Shown in pieces: positions 39,704-48,359 of a stretch of 64,000 bases of DNA. The DNA comes from JBFLVT01 sp036804525 (GTDB lineage: Bacteria > Bacillota > Desulfotomaculia > Desulfotomaculales > JASEER01). Location of the stretch: NCBI GenBank assembly GCA_036804525.1, contig DAIRSE010000008.1, forward strand, positions 15,400 through 79,399, given 5' to 3'. Below the pieces are notes generated by a model. It made no database searches, was not told the origin of the DNA, and worked only from the letters and a program-made list of their open reading frames with translations. Position 1 is the first letter of the stretch, and each line of letters opens with the position of its first letter. Made by a program: the position numbers and the translations under genes.

Positions 39704-42382
39704 TTACCTGCCTTCGTTCCGAAAATAGGGGAGCCGGTTAAGCAGGTAGATCAGCAGGTTGGGCGACACGGCGCCTAAAAACACCAGCGCCCATTGCCCC
39801 GTGTTGAGCGGAACGGCGCTTAAGGCGGTGTTCAGACCCGGGACGTGGACGGCCGCGAACTGCAGCCCCAGGGTGATGATGACCGCCCCGATCATATAAG
39901 GATTTTCCAGCAGGGTCCGGTCTAAACCCAGACCGTCCCGTCGCCTCACGTTGAGCGCGTATCCCAGCTGGGTGACGGCCAGCGTGGCGAAGGTAAGCGT
40001 CCTGGCGACCTCCATCTGCGTAAAGTTGTTCAGGGCGTAGATAAAGATGAATAAGGGGCCCAAGGACAGTACAGACCCGTGCAGCAGAATGGTCAGCTTG
40101 AACTTGGCGGTAAGTATATCCTGGCGGGGGTTGCGGGGTGGACGGGACATAATCCCCTTTTCCGCCGGTTCCCAACCGAGCGCCAGAGCCGGAAAAACGT
40201 CGGTTACCAGGTTCATCCACAGGATCTGGAGCACGACCAGGGGCAGCGGCAATCCAATGATGATAGCCACAAAGATCAGGGCGATCTCGCTCAGGTTACA
40301 CGAGAACATGTACTGGATGAACTTCTGGACGTTGTCAAAGATGATCCGTCCCTGCTTCACGGCCCGGATGATCGTGGCGAAATTGTCGTCGGCCAGCACC
40401 ATGTCGGAGGCCTCCCGGGCTACAGCCGTACCCCCGCGGCCCATGGCCACCCCGATATCTGCCCTCTTGAGAGCCGGGGCGTCGTTGACGCCGTCCCCGG
40501 TCATGGCGACGATCTCCCGGTTGTTCTTTAAGACGTTGACGATGTCGAGTTTGTTGCGGGGCGATACCCGCGCAAAAATGCTGGCCTTCTTGACCTTTTC
40601 CTCCAGTTCGCCGGCGGAAAGGCCGTCCAGATCCCGGCCGTGGATCACCTCGCCCTTCAGGCCGATCCGTTCCCCGATGGCCGCCGCCGTCGCCGGCTGG
40701 TCCCCTGTGATCATCATCACCCGGATTCCGGCGCGCTGCGCCTCGGCTACCGCCGCGGCAACCTCGGGGCGAGGGGGATCGGAAATCCCGGCGAGCCCGA
40801 GGAAGACTAGATCGGCAAACGGACTGTCGGTGTCTTCGCAAATCTTGTAGGCCACTGCCAGCAGGCGCAAGCCCCGGCGTGCCAGGGCGTCGTTATGGCT
40901 CATGATCTCCTTGCGCAGTTCCTCGTTGAGCTCGATCTCCCGCCCGCCGATGCGGACCCTGGAGCAAACATCAAGGATCGCCCCCGGAGCGCCTTTGGCG
41001 AATACGGCTCCGGTGCCGTCCGGCAGCCTGTAAAAAGCAGCGCTGCGCCGGGTCTCCGACGAGAAGGGGACTTCTCCCAGCCGCGTATACCCGCTACGTT
41101 CGGCCTGCTCCCGCAGGAAACCCGCCTTTGCGGCGGCGACCACGAGGGCCCCCTCGGTCGGGTCGCCGATGACGTCCCATTCACCGTTGTCGTCTTCCTG
41201 AATGCCGGCCTTGCTGGAAAGCGCCCCGGCCTGGAGGAAGAGTTTAAGGTCGTGGTCCGCTTGAACGTCGATGGGGCCGTCCGGGCCTGTAAACCCCCCG
41301 GTGGGGACATACCCTTCTCCGCTGACCTGGATTTCCCGGCCCGGCAGCCAGATCGTTTCGACCCGCATCCGGTTTTCAGTGATTGTCCCGGTTTTGTCGG
41401 TACAAATGACGGTGGTCGAACCCAGCGTTTCGACGGCGGGAAGCTTACGCACGATGGCGTTCTGCCGGGCCATGCGCTGCATGCCGATGGCCAGGGTTAT
41501 CGTGGCGACGGCGGGAAGGCCCTCCGGGACGGCTGCGATGGCCAGGGCGATGGCGGTGACCACCATCTGGCCGATCGGGTTGCCTGTCAGGACACCGGCG
41601 ATGCCGATGATGGCGGCAAGGCCCAGGCTGATGCCGACCAAAGAACGGCCCATGCGTTCCAGGCGTTTTTCCAGGGGACTGTGCTCGTCGGGCGTGTCTT
41701 CCAGGAGGTGGGCGATCCGGCCCAGTTCGGTATCCATGCCGGTAGCCGTGACAACGGCGCGCCCGCTGCCCCTTGCCACGTTGGTGCCCAAAAAGACGGT
41801 GTTCTTGCGGTCGCCCAAGGGCGGGTTCGGGTCCGAAATAGGCTCGGTGTTCTTCTCCACCGGTTCGGACTCGCCGGTCAGCGCCGCCTCGATAACGCTT
41901 AACTCCTTCGCCTCGAGCAGTCTGGCGTCGGCGGGGACGCGGTCGCCTTCTTCCAGAACGATCAGGTCCCCCGGCACGAGCTCGCGGGCCGGGATTTCGG
42001 ACAGATGGCCGTCGCGGATGACCTTGGCCGTGGGGGTGATGATCTTCTTCAAAGCCGAGACGGCCTGCTCGGCCCGGAACTCCATAATAAACCCGAGGAC
42101 GGCGTTCAGGATGATTACGACAAAGATGGCGGCGGCTTCGAAGAAATCTCCAAGGGCCAGGGAGATGCCTGTTGCGGCAAGAAGCAGGATGACGATGATG
42201 CTGCGAAACTGGTTGATCAGGATCAGGACCGGAGAGATTTTGGCTTTTTCTTTGATCTCGTTAGGCCCGTAGCGGTGGCTTCGCCGGGCCGTCTCATCTG
42301 CGGTTAAGCCGGTCACCCCGGAAGTCTGGAGTTCCTCGATCGTTTCGTGGGCTGTCTTCTGGTGCCACACGTTTTGCACCAC
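39704..42382 (-). CDS. cation-transporting P-type ATPase (calcium type)
   Basis: An 892-residue type II P-type ATPase. The phosphorylation motif is CTDKTGTITENRM, preceded by VPEGLPAVATITLAIGMQRMA with the ion-binding Glu of PEGL. The hinge GDGVNDAPALKRADIGVAMG and TGDQPATAAAIGERIGL are present, and the end has six further hydrophobic segments (M5-M10) with NLVTDVFPALALG. Pumps Ca2+ or a similar cation outward. GTG 42382 is the start with AAACGATTTGGCCGGGGG upstream, a poor site. Confidence 0.93.
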   Translation of the reverse strand: MVQNVWHQKTAHETIEELQTSGVTGLTADETARRSHRYGPNEIKEKAKISPVLILINQFRSIIVILLLAATGISLALGDFFEAAAIFVVIILNAVLGFIMEFRAEQAVSALKKIITPTAKVIRDGHLSEIPARELVPGDLIVLEEGDRVPADARLLEAKELSVIEAALTGESEPVEKNTEPISDPNPPLGDRKNTVFLGTNVARGSGRAVVTATGMDTELGRIAHLLEDTPDEHSPLEKRLERMGRSLVGISLGLAAIIGIAGVLTGNPIGQMVVTAIALAIAAVPEGLPAVATITLAIGMQRMARQNAIVRKLPAVETLGSTTVICTDKTGTITENRMRVETIWLPGREIQVSGEGYVPTGGFTGPDGPIDVQADHDLKLFLQAGALSSKAGIQEDDNGEWDVIGDPTEGALVVAAAKAGFLREQAERSGYTRLGEVPFSSETRRSAAFYRLPDGTGAVFAKGAPGAILDVCSRVRIGGREIELNEELRKEIMSHNDALARRGLRLLAVAYKICEDTDSPFADLVFLGLAGISDPPRPEVAAAVAEAQRAGIRVMMITGDQPATAAAIGERIGLKGEVIHGRDLDGLSAGELEEKVKKASIFARVSPRNKLDIVNVLKNNREIVAMTGDGVNDAPALKRADIGVAMGRGGTAVAREASDMVLADDNFATIIRAVKQGRIIFDNVQKFIQYMFSCNLSEIALIFVAIIIGLPLPLVVLQILWMNLVTDVFPALALGWEPAEKGIMSRPPRNPRQDILTAKFKLTILLHGSVLSLGPLFIFIYALNNFTQMEVARTLTFATLAVTQLGYALNVRRRDGLGLDRTLLENPYMIGAVIITLGLQFAAVHVPGLNTALSAVPLNTGQWALVFLGAVSPNLLIYLLNRLPYFRNEGR

Positions 42383-42667
42383 CCCCGGCCAAACGATTTG
42401 ATCCCTTAAACTGTTGCTTCCATAAACCCAACTTTTTTATTAGTGTCTTGAGCTGTTCACGTTTATCCTGTCACCTCTGACCTCTCACCTTACACTTCCC
42501 AATAGCCGGCGAAGTGTTTCAGCGGCATCTTAGGTAAATTGTAACAGTTGAAAGGATAGTCTGCGTAGTGCTCTTGACATATAATTAAAAGCAAAATCGG
42601 CCGGGAAAAGGCGCTGTGCTTTATGTATCGGGCGAGACAGGACTTTCACAACGGCGAGGGGGATTCT

Positions 42668-42964
42668 ATGGATAAGGTTGAGGTCAGGGCCTTCGGCGAC
42701 CTGAAACGGCTTTTTGACGAGAGAGGCTGGCCCTTTCCGCTTTTCGTCGACCTGCCTGCCGGAGCCAGGGCCGCAGACCTGGCGCGGGAACTGGACATCC
42801 CTCTGGACAAAGTGGAGGTCGTGTTTGTGAACGGCAGGGTCCGGCGCGTCGACTGCTCGCTTGCCCCCGGCGACCGGGTAGCCTTTGTGCCCCCCGGCAC
42901 CCCGGGACCTTACCGGGTGCTTTTGGGATTTATGGATAAAGGACGCGGGGCGGAAAACTCTTAA
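42668..42964 (+). CDS. MoaD/ThiS-like (Mut7-C ubiquitin) protein
   Basis: A 98-residue ubiquitin-fold protein from ATG 42668 with GCGAGGGGG upstream. VEVRAFGDLKRLF opens it, then LARELDIPLDKVEVVFVNGRV and CSLAPGDRVAFVPPGTPGPYR. This is the Ub-Mut7C type, which lacks the C-terminal GlyGly needed for sulfur transfer. Fits near the molybdenum-using nif/mod locus, but a direct link is unproven. Confidence 0.78.
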   Translation: MDKVEVRAFGDLKRLFDERGWPFPLFVDLPAGARAADLARELDIPLDKVEVVFVNGRVRRVDCSLAPGDRVAFVPPGTPGPYRVLLGFMDKGRGAENS

Positions 42965-43004
42965 GCCGTACCGTAGTCCATAAATATGAGGGGGTGTTGA
43001 ACAA

Positions 43005-43400
43005 ATGGAACGTAGACAGGCGAAGTGGGCCGGCCGCCTCTTTGCCGTCCTCCTGATCGGCTACTCCAGCCTTGTCGCCAGCTTGGGGCTTATCAGCCCC
43101 CGGACGTTGCTGCAATCCGTCCCTGAGGGGGGCGCGGCGGTCTTTACGGCTCTGGCGGTTTCGTTTTTCATCGTGTCCGTGCCCGCCGCGCGGCGCGCTA
43201 CGGAGGCTTTTCCCAGGCCTCTCCAGGGCGTGGCGTTTGCCGCAGTGGGCGGTTTTCTCCTGCCGGCTTTCGCCTGGTCGGTGGAAGCGTGGAACCTTCA
43301 CTGGCTGGCCGCCTGGGCCCTGGCCCTTGTTCTGTCGGTTGCGGGGCAGTGGGCGGGACTGCGGGTCGGAGAGAAACTGACGGGAAACGGCGGGGAATAG
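43005..43400 (+). CDS. four-helix membrane protein of unknown function
   Basis: A 131-residue protein with hydrophobic segments at about residues 10-30, 43-62, 72-92 and 98-118 and basic ends. GGGGGTG lies upstream of ATG 43005. No family recognised. It precedes the nif promoter. Confidence 0.6.
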   Translation: MERRQAKWAGRLFAVLLIGYSSLVASLGLISPRTLLQSVPEGGAAVFTALAVSFFIVSVPAARRATEAFPRPLQGVAFAAVGGFLLPAFAWSVEAWNLHWLAAWALALVLSVAGQWAGLRVGEKLTGNGGE

Positions 43401-43468
43401 CAAAAGGCCGAATGGGGTCAGATGGCTGCCGTTCGGGTTTTCTTTTTGACAGGTGACCGTTTTTGCTG

Positions 43469-43497
43469 TTGACATTTCCGCCAGCCGGTTTTAAACT
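43469..43497 (+). promoter_or_regulatory. nif operon promoter
   Basis: TTGACA 43469-43474 and TAAACT 43492-43497 with 17-bp spacing. Transcription would start near 43504, which is directly ahead of a hairpin and an early terminator. No sigma-54 promoter (GG-N10-GC) was noted, in line with Gram-positive nif control. Confidence 0.7.
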
Positions 43498-43504
43498 AAC
43501 CCCT

Positions 43505-43560
43505 AGATACAGTGAAGTGTCTACAAGCGATGGCGCCCTGGGAGGGTGCCTGTTTTTTTG
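43505..43560 (+). promoter_or_regulatory. nif leader: hexaloop hairpin followed by intrinsic terminator
   Basis: Stem AGATAC/GTGTCT with hexaloop AGTGAA (43505-43522), where loop position 1 is A and position 4 is G. Ten bases later GGCGCCCT pairs with AGGGTGCC (43532-43550), followed by a TGTTTTTTT tract. With transcription starting near 43504 this would stop RNA after about 55 bases. The hexaloop fits the rule for ANTAR-protein targets; a second good hexaloop hairpin overlapping the terminator is not clear (best candidate loop ATGGCG with a C:C mismatch). Confidence 0.6.
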
Positions 43561-43639
43561 GGGCGTCGACATCGCCCCCGGCGGCCGCCCGAGGCGGTGC
43601 GTTAAACGGTAAGGAAGCCAGGAAGGTCCGGGCACCGGT

Positions 43640-43680
43640 GCCCCGAGAGACTGCTGCTACAGTCCCGGGGCTTTTTGTTT
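43640..43680 (+). terminator. second terminator-like hairpin in the nif leader
   Basis: GCCCCG and GACTG pair with CAGTC and CGGGGC, hexaloop CTGCTA, then TTTTTGTTT. Lies between the nif promoter and nifH. Confidence 0.75.
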
Positions 43681-43701
43681 CCCGGTTACCTGTTGGGCAG
43701 T

Positions 43702-43751
43702 GAAGCCCCTGAGGCGACGTATATGTGGCCGTCGGGGGCTTTCTGTTTTTC
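43702..43751 (+). terminator. third terminator-like hairpin in the nif leader
   Basis: AGCCCC/GGGGCT with an inner GACG/CGTC pairing, followed by TTCTGTTTTTC, 45 bases before the nifH start. Confidence 0.65.
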
Positions 43752-43796
43752 TAAACACGGTTGAGGAAGTCGTAACACCAAAAAGGAGGGCTTGCG

Positions 43797-44624
43797 GTGA
43801 CAAGAAAGGTTGCGATTTACGGAAAGGGCGGCATTGGTAAATCTACGACCACCCAGAACACGGCGGCGGCGCTCAGCTATTTCTGGGGGAAAAAGGTCAT
43901 GATCCACGGCTGTGACCCGAAGGCCGATTCCACCCGCCTGATCCTGGGCGGGAAGTCACAGGTCACGGTGATGGACACCCTACGGGAGGAGGGAGAAGAG
44001 GCGGTAACCCCGGACCGGGTCATCAAAACCGGTTTCGGCGGCATCAAGTGTGTCGAGTCCGGAGGGCCGGAGCCGGGGGTGGGCTGCGCCGGCCGTGGCG
44101 TGATTACGGCGATCAACCTGATGGAGGAACACGAGGCTTATACCCCGGACCTTGACTTTGTTTTCTTTGATGTCCTTGGTGACGTCGTGTGTGGCGGGTT
44201 TGCCATGCCGGTCCGCGAAGGGAAGGCGCAGGAGATTTACATTGTGGCCTCGGGGGAGATGATGGCCCTATACGCGGCCAATAACATCTGCCGCGGCATG
44301 GTAAAGTATGCCGAGCAGAGCGGCGTGCGCCTGGGCGGAATTATCTGCAACAGCAGGAACGTTGACGGCGAGCGCGAGCTGATGGAGGAATTCTGTTCCC
44401 GAATCGGGACTCAGATGATCCAGTTTGTGCCGCGCGACAACATCGTCCAGAAGGCCGAGTTCAACCGCCAGACGGTCACCCAGTTTGCGCCGGACAGTAA
44501 CCAGGCTATGGTTTACAGGGAACTGGGCGAGAAGATCATCAACAATCAGCATTTCGTCATTCCAAAACCTATGACGATGGACGAGATGGAAGCGCTGGTC
44601 GTCAAATACGGACTGCTCGATTGA
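43797..44624 (+). CDS. nifH: nitrogenase iron protein
   Basis: A 275-residue Fe protein. Walker A is GKGGIGKST, followed by GCDPKADSTRLIL. The two cysteines holding the [4Fe-4S] cluster are in GVGCAGRGV and GDVVCGGFAMP, and the Arg of CAGRG, the usual ADP-ribosylation site, is present. It delivers electrons to NifDK with ATP hydrolysis. GTG 43797 follows AAAAGGAGGG. Sequence character (MTRKVAIYGKGGIG) and the gene order with nifI1/nifI2 point to the anaerobe groups II/III rather than the proteobacterial type. Confidence 0.97.
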   Translation: MTRKVAIYGKGGIGKSTTTQNTAAALSYFWGKKVMIHGCDPKADSTRLILGGKSQVTVMDTLREEGEEAVTPDRVIKTGFGGIKCVESGGPEPGVGCAGRGVITAINLMEEHEAYTPDLDFVFFDVLGDVVCGGFAMPVREGKAQEIYIVASGEMMALYAANNICRGMVKYAEQSGVRLGGIICNSRNVDGERELMEEFCSRIGTQMIQFVPRDNIVQKAEFNRQTVTQFAPDSNQAMVYRELGEKIINNQHFVIPKPMTMDEMEALVVKYGLLD

Positions 44625-44642
44625 GAAGAGGAGGCAAAAAAG

Positions 44643-44960
44643 ATGAAGCTGATCAGAGCCATCGTACGACCCGAAAAGGTGGATGAAATTGTCGACGAGC
44701 TCAAGCAGGCGGGTTACCCGGCCTTGACCCGCATGGACGTGGTCGGCCGCGGCAAGCAGGTGGGCATTCGCGTGGGCAGTGTCCACTATGATGAGATCCC
44801 GAAGGTGATGCTGATGATCGTGGCCGACGACCACAGGGTGGAAGATATTATGGGCATTATTGCCAGGGCCGGGTACACCGGCAACTTCGGCGACGGCAAG
44901 ATCTTCGTGAGCCCGGTTGAGGACGCCTACACCATCAGAACCGGCAGCCGGGAACTGTAG
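44643..44960 (+). CDS. nifI1: PII-like nitrogenase regulator NifI1
   Basis: A 105-residue PII-family protein: MKLIRAIVRPEKVDEIVDELKQAG at the start, a T-loop region around residues 37-55 and the C-terminal GDGKIFVSPVEDAYTIRTGSRE. Located between nifH and nifD, as in archaea and clostridia, where NifI1 and NifI2 bind the nitrogenase component and switch it off with ammonium. AAGAGGAGG lies upstream of ATG 44643. Confidence 0.95.
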   Translation: MKLIRAIVRPEKVDEIVDELKQAGYPALTRMDVVGRGKQVGIRVGSVHYDEIPKVMLMIVADDHRVEDIMGIIARAGYTGNFGDGKIFVSPVEDAYTIRTGSREL

Positions 44961-45019
44961 GGGTGCCGGGAACCACACAACTGAGGACCGTCTCAGCGGT
45001 CGTTCGGGAGGAGTATAAG

Positions 45020-45385
45020 TTGAAGGAAATTATGGCAATCATCCGGCCCAATAAAATGCATGCCACCAAGGAGGCCCTTGTAGCCAAGGGTTTTCCCGCC
45101 CTGACTGCCCAGAAAGTACTGGGACGCGGTAAACAGCGGGGCGTGGCCGAGGAGCTCACCTTCAGGATCGATCCCAACCTGGTGGATTTAAACGGGCATA
45201 TGACTTATGTTCCTAAACGTATGTTAACTATCGTCGTCGATGATGACCAGGTGCAGGAAGTGATTGAGACAATCATGGCGACTAACCGTACAGGCGCGAT
45301 TGGTGACGGGCGTATCTTCGTCCTTCCCATTGAGGAAGCGGTACGCATGCGCACCGGGGAGACCGGACCAACGGCCATCAAGTAA
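45020..45385 (+). CDS. nifI2: PII-like nitrogenase regulator NifI2
   Basis: A 121-residue PII-family protein with MAIIRPNKMHATKEALVAKGF, the RGKQRG T-loop start and the GAIGDGRIFVLPIEEAVRMRTGE end. It has the longer T loop typical of NifI2. Start TTG 45020 is placed after GGGAGGAG; the frame is open from 44963 but that start has no ribosome site. Confidence 0.93.
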   Translation: MKEIMAIIRPNKMHATKEALVAKGFPALTAQKVLGRGKQRGVAEELTFRIDPNLVDLNGHMTYVPKRMLTIVVDDDQVQEVIETIMATNRTGAIGDGRIFVLPIEEAVRMRTGETGPTAIK

Positions 45386-45412
45386 CGTTTATATGAGCGA
45401 GGAGGGAGAAAT

Positions 45413-46822
45413 GTGCCCCTGATCACCTTAAAATGCGATACAGCCATACCCGAACGGGGCCGGCACACCTACGTCCACGACAAGGATGAGCCTGTCATCC
45501 CCCGGTGTAACGCTCCTACTATTCCCGGGGATATGACCGAGCGCGGGTGAGCGTTCGCCGGTGCCCGCGGGGTCGTGGGCGGACCAATTAACGACATCAT
45601 CCAGATGGTGCACGCACCGGTGGGCTGCGCCTTCTATACATGGGCGACCCGGAGGCACATGTCCGACGTGCATACCTGGGCCTTGCCGGGCAAATTGACC
45701 AACAGCGCTTTTAACCGCCGTTACTGTTTTGTTACCGACATGCAAGAAAAAGACGTGGTCTTCGGCGGGGTGAAAAAGCTCAAAAACGCGTGTCTTGAGG
45801 CACTCCAACTGTTCCCCGAGGCCCGGGGCCTGATCTTGTTTACCACCTGTACCACCGGGCTGATCGGTGACGACGTGAGGGCGGTAGCCAAACAGGTGGA
45901 AAAGGAGACCGGAAAACCGATCTTTTCCATCGAGTCTCCCGGTTGCTCAGGCGTAAGCCAATCCCGAGGGCACCACGACTTCAACCACCAGTTCTACGCG
46001 CAGATAAGGGCGCTTCGGGAGCGGCGGCCCGAACTCTGCTTGAAAGAAGAGGAAAAGACACCCTATGATGCCGTCCTGATCGGGGAATACAACATGGACT
46101 GGGACCTGCGCGTCATCCTGCCACTGTTTGAGCGCATCGGAGTCCGTATCCTCTGTACCTTCTCGGGCAATGCCTCCATTGAGGACCTGGTGAAGATGCC
46201 CGACGCCAAGCTGAACATTGTGCACTGCCAGCGTTCGGCCACCTATATCGCCGACCTGATCAAAGAGGGGTACGACGTTCCCTATATCAGAGCCTCTTTG
46301 TTCGGCCTGCACCAGACCTCCAAGGCCTTGCGGGAAACGGCCAAGTGGTTCGGCCTTGAGGAGCGGGCGGAAGCCGTGATTGCCGAGGAAATGGCCCGCG
46401 TCTGGCCGGCCCTGGAGTATTACCGCGAACGGCTGCGCGGCAAGAAGGCGGCCATCTATGTAGGCGGGCCGCGCGTATGGCACTGGATCAAGGTGCTGGA
46501 GGAACTCGGGATGGAGGTGGTGGCCTGCGCCTGCACCTTCGCCCACGAGGATGACTATGAGAAAATTAACGAGAAGCTTCCCAACGGCGTGCTGGTCATC
46601 GACAACCCCAATGAGTTTGAAATCGAGGAAATGCTCGAAACCTGCAAGCCCGACCTGTTCCTGACCGGGCTCAAGGAAAAGTTTCTGGGGCGCAAGATGG
46701 GCTATGCCACCCTGAACTCGCATTCGTACGAGAAGGGACCGTATGCCGGTTTCGCGGGATTCGTCAACTTTGCCCGGGACATTTATCAAGCGGTGTCGGC
46801 GCCGGTTTGGAAACTCATTTAG
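45413..46822 (+). CDS. nifD: nitrogenase alpha subunit with in-frame TGA at the P-cluster Cys codon (candidate selenoprotein)
   Basis: From GTG 45413 (GGAGGGAG upstream) the protein reads VPLITLKCDTAIPERG..., reaches DMTERG, then TGA (45548-45550), then AFAGARGVVGGPI and 424 more codons. In NifD/AnfD/VnfD this position is the invariant P-cluster Cys (RGCAYAG). The other two alpha P-cluster Cys (HAPVGCAFYTW, LFTTCTTGLIGDD), the cofactor Cys (LNIVHCQRS), the Gln and His of VSQSRGHH and the His of LNSHSYEKG are all intact. Selenocysteine at residue 46 is the best explanation; a nonsense mutation or base error is the alternative. Without readthrough only the 45-residue N-terminus or a start at 45575 would be made, losing a P-cluster ligand. 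No anfG/vnfG. Confidence 0.85.
45551..45585 (+). promoter_or_regulatory. candidate bacterial SECIS element in nifD
   Basis: Directly after the TGA: stem GCCCGC (45563-45568) with GTGGGC (45575-45580) around loop GGGGTC, extended by GGT/ACC across a two-base bulge. The loop contains GGTC as in the E. coli fdhF SECIS, with the apical GU 20-odd bases from the TGA, inside the range used by SelB. It is also coding (AGARGVVGGP), which any bacterial SECIS must be. Confidence 0.6.
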
Positions 46823-46895
46823 GTAATGCCGGGGCAAGGCGTGCCGGCAAAAGAACATTAAATAAATCTAACCAGCTAGTAAAGGGGAGGGAGTT

Positions 46896-48359
46896 ATGGC
46901 CAAAGACATTCCGATCGAGGGCATCACCTACCAGCAGCTGGCTATCAAAAAGGTGCCCCTCAGTGAAAGCTACGTTCCCCGGGATGAGACGCTCATCCCT
47001 TCCGGTAATCGTACCGTGGTGGTGAACCCCTGTCGGACCTGCATGCCGTTCGGAGCTATGTTCGCCGGACTGGGGATGCACCGCGGCATACCTTTCGTCC
47101 AGGGCGCTCAGGGCTGCACCACGTACGTACGTTACACCTTCTGCCGCATCTTCCAGGAGCCGGCGTCCATCGCCAACGCCTCTTTCCACGAGGACGCGGC
47201 CGTTTTCGGGGGGCGCAAGAACTTCAAGCACGGTATCCGCAACCTGGTCGTACGCTACAAGCCTGACGTAATCACGGTAGTGACGACCTGTTCATCCGAG
47301 ATCATCGGCGACGACATGGTCAGTTTTATTAAGGAGGCCCGCAAGCTTCTCGTTAAGGAACTGGGAGAGGAGGAAGGGAACCGGGTTAAACTCGTCCTCG
47401 TCAACACCCCAAGTTTCGCCGGTTCCCACGTCGCCGGCTACGACCGCGCCGCGAAGGCCTTTTTGGAGACGCTGGCTAAGGACCGCTCGACAACGAACAA
47501 CAAGGTGAACATTATCCCCGGCATGCTGATGCCGGGAGACATCCGGGAAATCAAACACATGCTTGCCGAAATGGGCATCGAGGCGCATATCCTGTTCGAC
47601 ATCAGCGACGTCTTCGACACGCCTTTGATGCCGCCGCAGATCATGCCCTATTATCCTGAGGGTGGCACCCGGGTGGCAGATGTTGAAGACATGGGAAACT
47701 CTCTGGCCACTTTTGCGCTCTGCCGGAACGAAGGCGGGCTGGGGGCCCGTTACCTGGAACAGAAGTTCGAAATCCCGGCCTTTGTCGGGCCGCTGCCGAT
47801 AGGTGTCAAGTACACCGACCTGTTCCTCCAGCGTCTTTCCCAGGTCACCGGCAGGGAGGTCCCGCCCTCCCTGAAAAAGGAGCGGGGCCGGCTGCTCGAT
47901 TTCATGGCCGACACCCTGCACCACACAATGATGAAGAAGGTGGCCGTCTTCGGCGACCCGGACATCGTCACCGGCATTACGCGCTTTGTATGTGAGCTGG
48001 GTATGGAGCCGGTAGCCGTAATGAGCGGAACGGCGACCAAGACGTTTACCGAAGACATCGAAGAGATCGTAAGCGAGTTCGGGGCCAAACCGCTGATTCT
48101 AAACGGCAGCGACCTGTTCGAGTTTGAGGAAGCGCTGAAGAAGATGCCCGTAGAGGTCATTATCGGGAACTCCAAGGGTGTCGACATCTCCAAAGAATTG
48201 GGCGTACCGCTTGTCAGGGCCGGTTTGTTCGTTTACGACCGCGTCGGTTATTACAAGCGTCCAATAATCGGTTACCGGGGAGGGGAACGCTTCCTGGCCG
48301 ACCTGGTGAACGCCATTCTGGATTACGGCTATCCCGGGGCCCGGACGGAGCAGTTGTAA
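46896..48359 (+). CDS. nifK: nitrogenase beta subunit
   Basis: A 487-residue protein. The three beta P-cluster cysteines are in RTCMPFGAM, QGAQGCTTY and VTTCSSEIIGDD, and the Ser of NTPSFAGSHV that can ligate the oxidised P-cluster is present. It ends normally with PGARTEQL. GGGGAGGGAG precedes ATG 46896. Partners NifD in the alpha2-beta2 tetramer. Intact reading frame argues that selection for nitrogenase function is still acting in this operon. Confidence 0.97.
   Translation: MAKDIPIEGITYQQLAIKKVPLSESYVPRDETLIPSGNRTVVVNPCRTCMPFGAMFAGLGMHRGIPFVQGAQGCTTYVRYTFCRIFQEPASIANASFHEDAAVFGGRKNFKHGIRNLVVRYKPDVITVVTTCSSEIIGDDMVSFIKEARKLLVKELGEEEGNRVKLVLVNTPSFAGSHVAGYDRAAKAFLETLAKDRSTTNNKVNIIPGMLMPGDIREIKHMLAEMGIEAHILFDISDVFDTPLMPPQIMPYYPEGGTRVADVEDMGNSLATFALCRNEGGLGARYLEQKFEIPAFVGPLPIGVKYTDLFLQRLSQVTGREVPPSLKKERGRLLDFMADTLHHTMMKKVAVFGDPDIVTGITRFVCELGMEPVAVMSGTATKTFTEDIEEIVSEFGAKPLILNGSDLFEFEEALKKMPVEVIIGNSKGVDISKELGVPLVRAGLFVYDRVGYYKRPIIGYRGGERFLADLVNAILDYGYPGARTEQL

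Noticed and set aside
40895..42307. Long plus-strand ORFs opposite the P-type ATPase
   Set aside because: Shadow frames of a high-GC gene; the ATPase frame carries all catalytic motifs.
43401..43796. Molybdenum-cofactor riboswitch in the nif leader
   Set aside because: Three terminator hairpins are present but I could not find the conserved Moco aptamer landmarks; kept as an attenuator of unknown type.
45575..46822. nifD starting at GTG 45575 as a separate 415-residue protein
   Set aside because: It would lack the N-terminal region and one P-cluster ligand, has no ribosome site, and the upstream 54 codons clearly belong to NifD.
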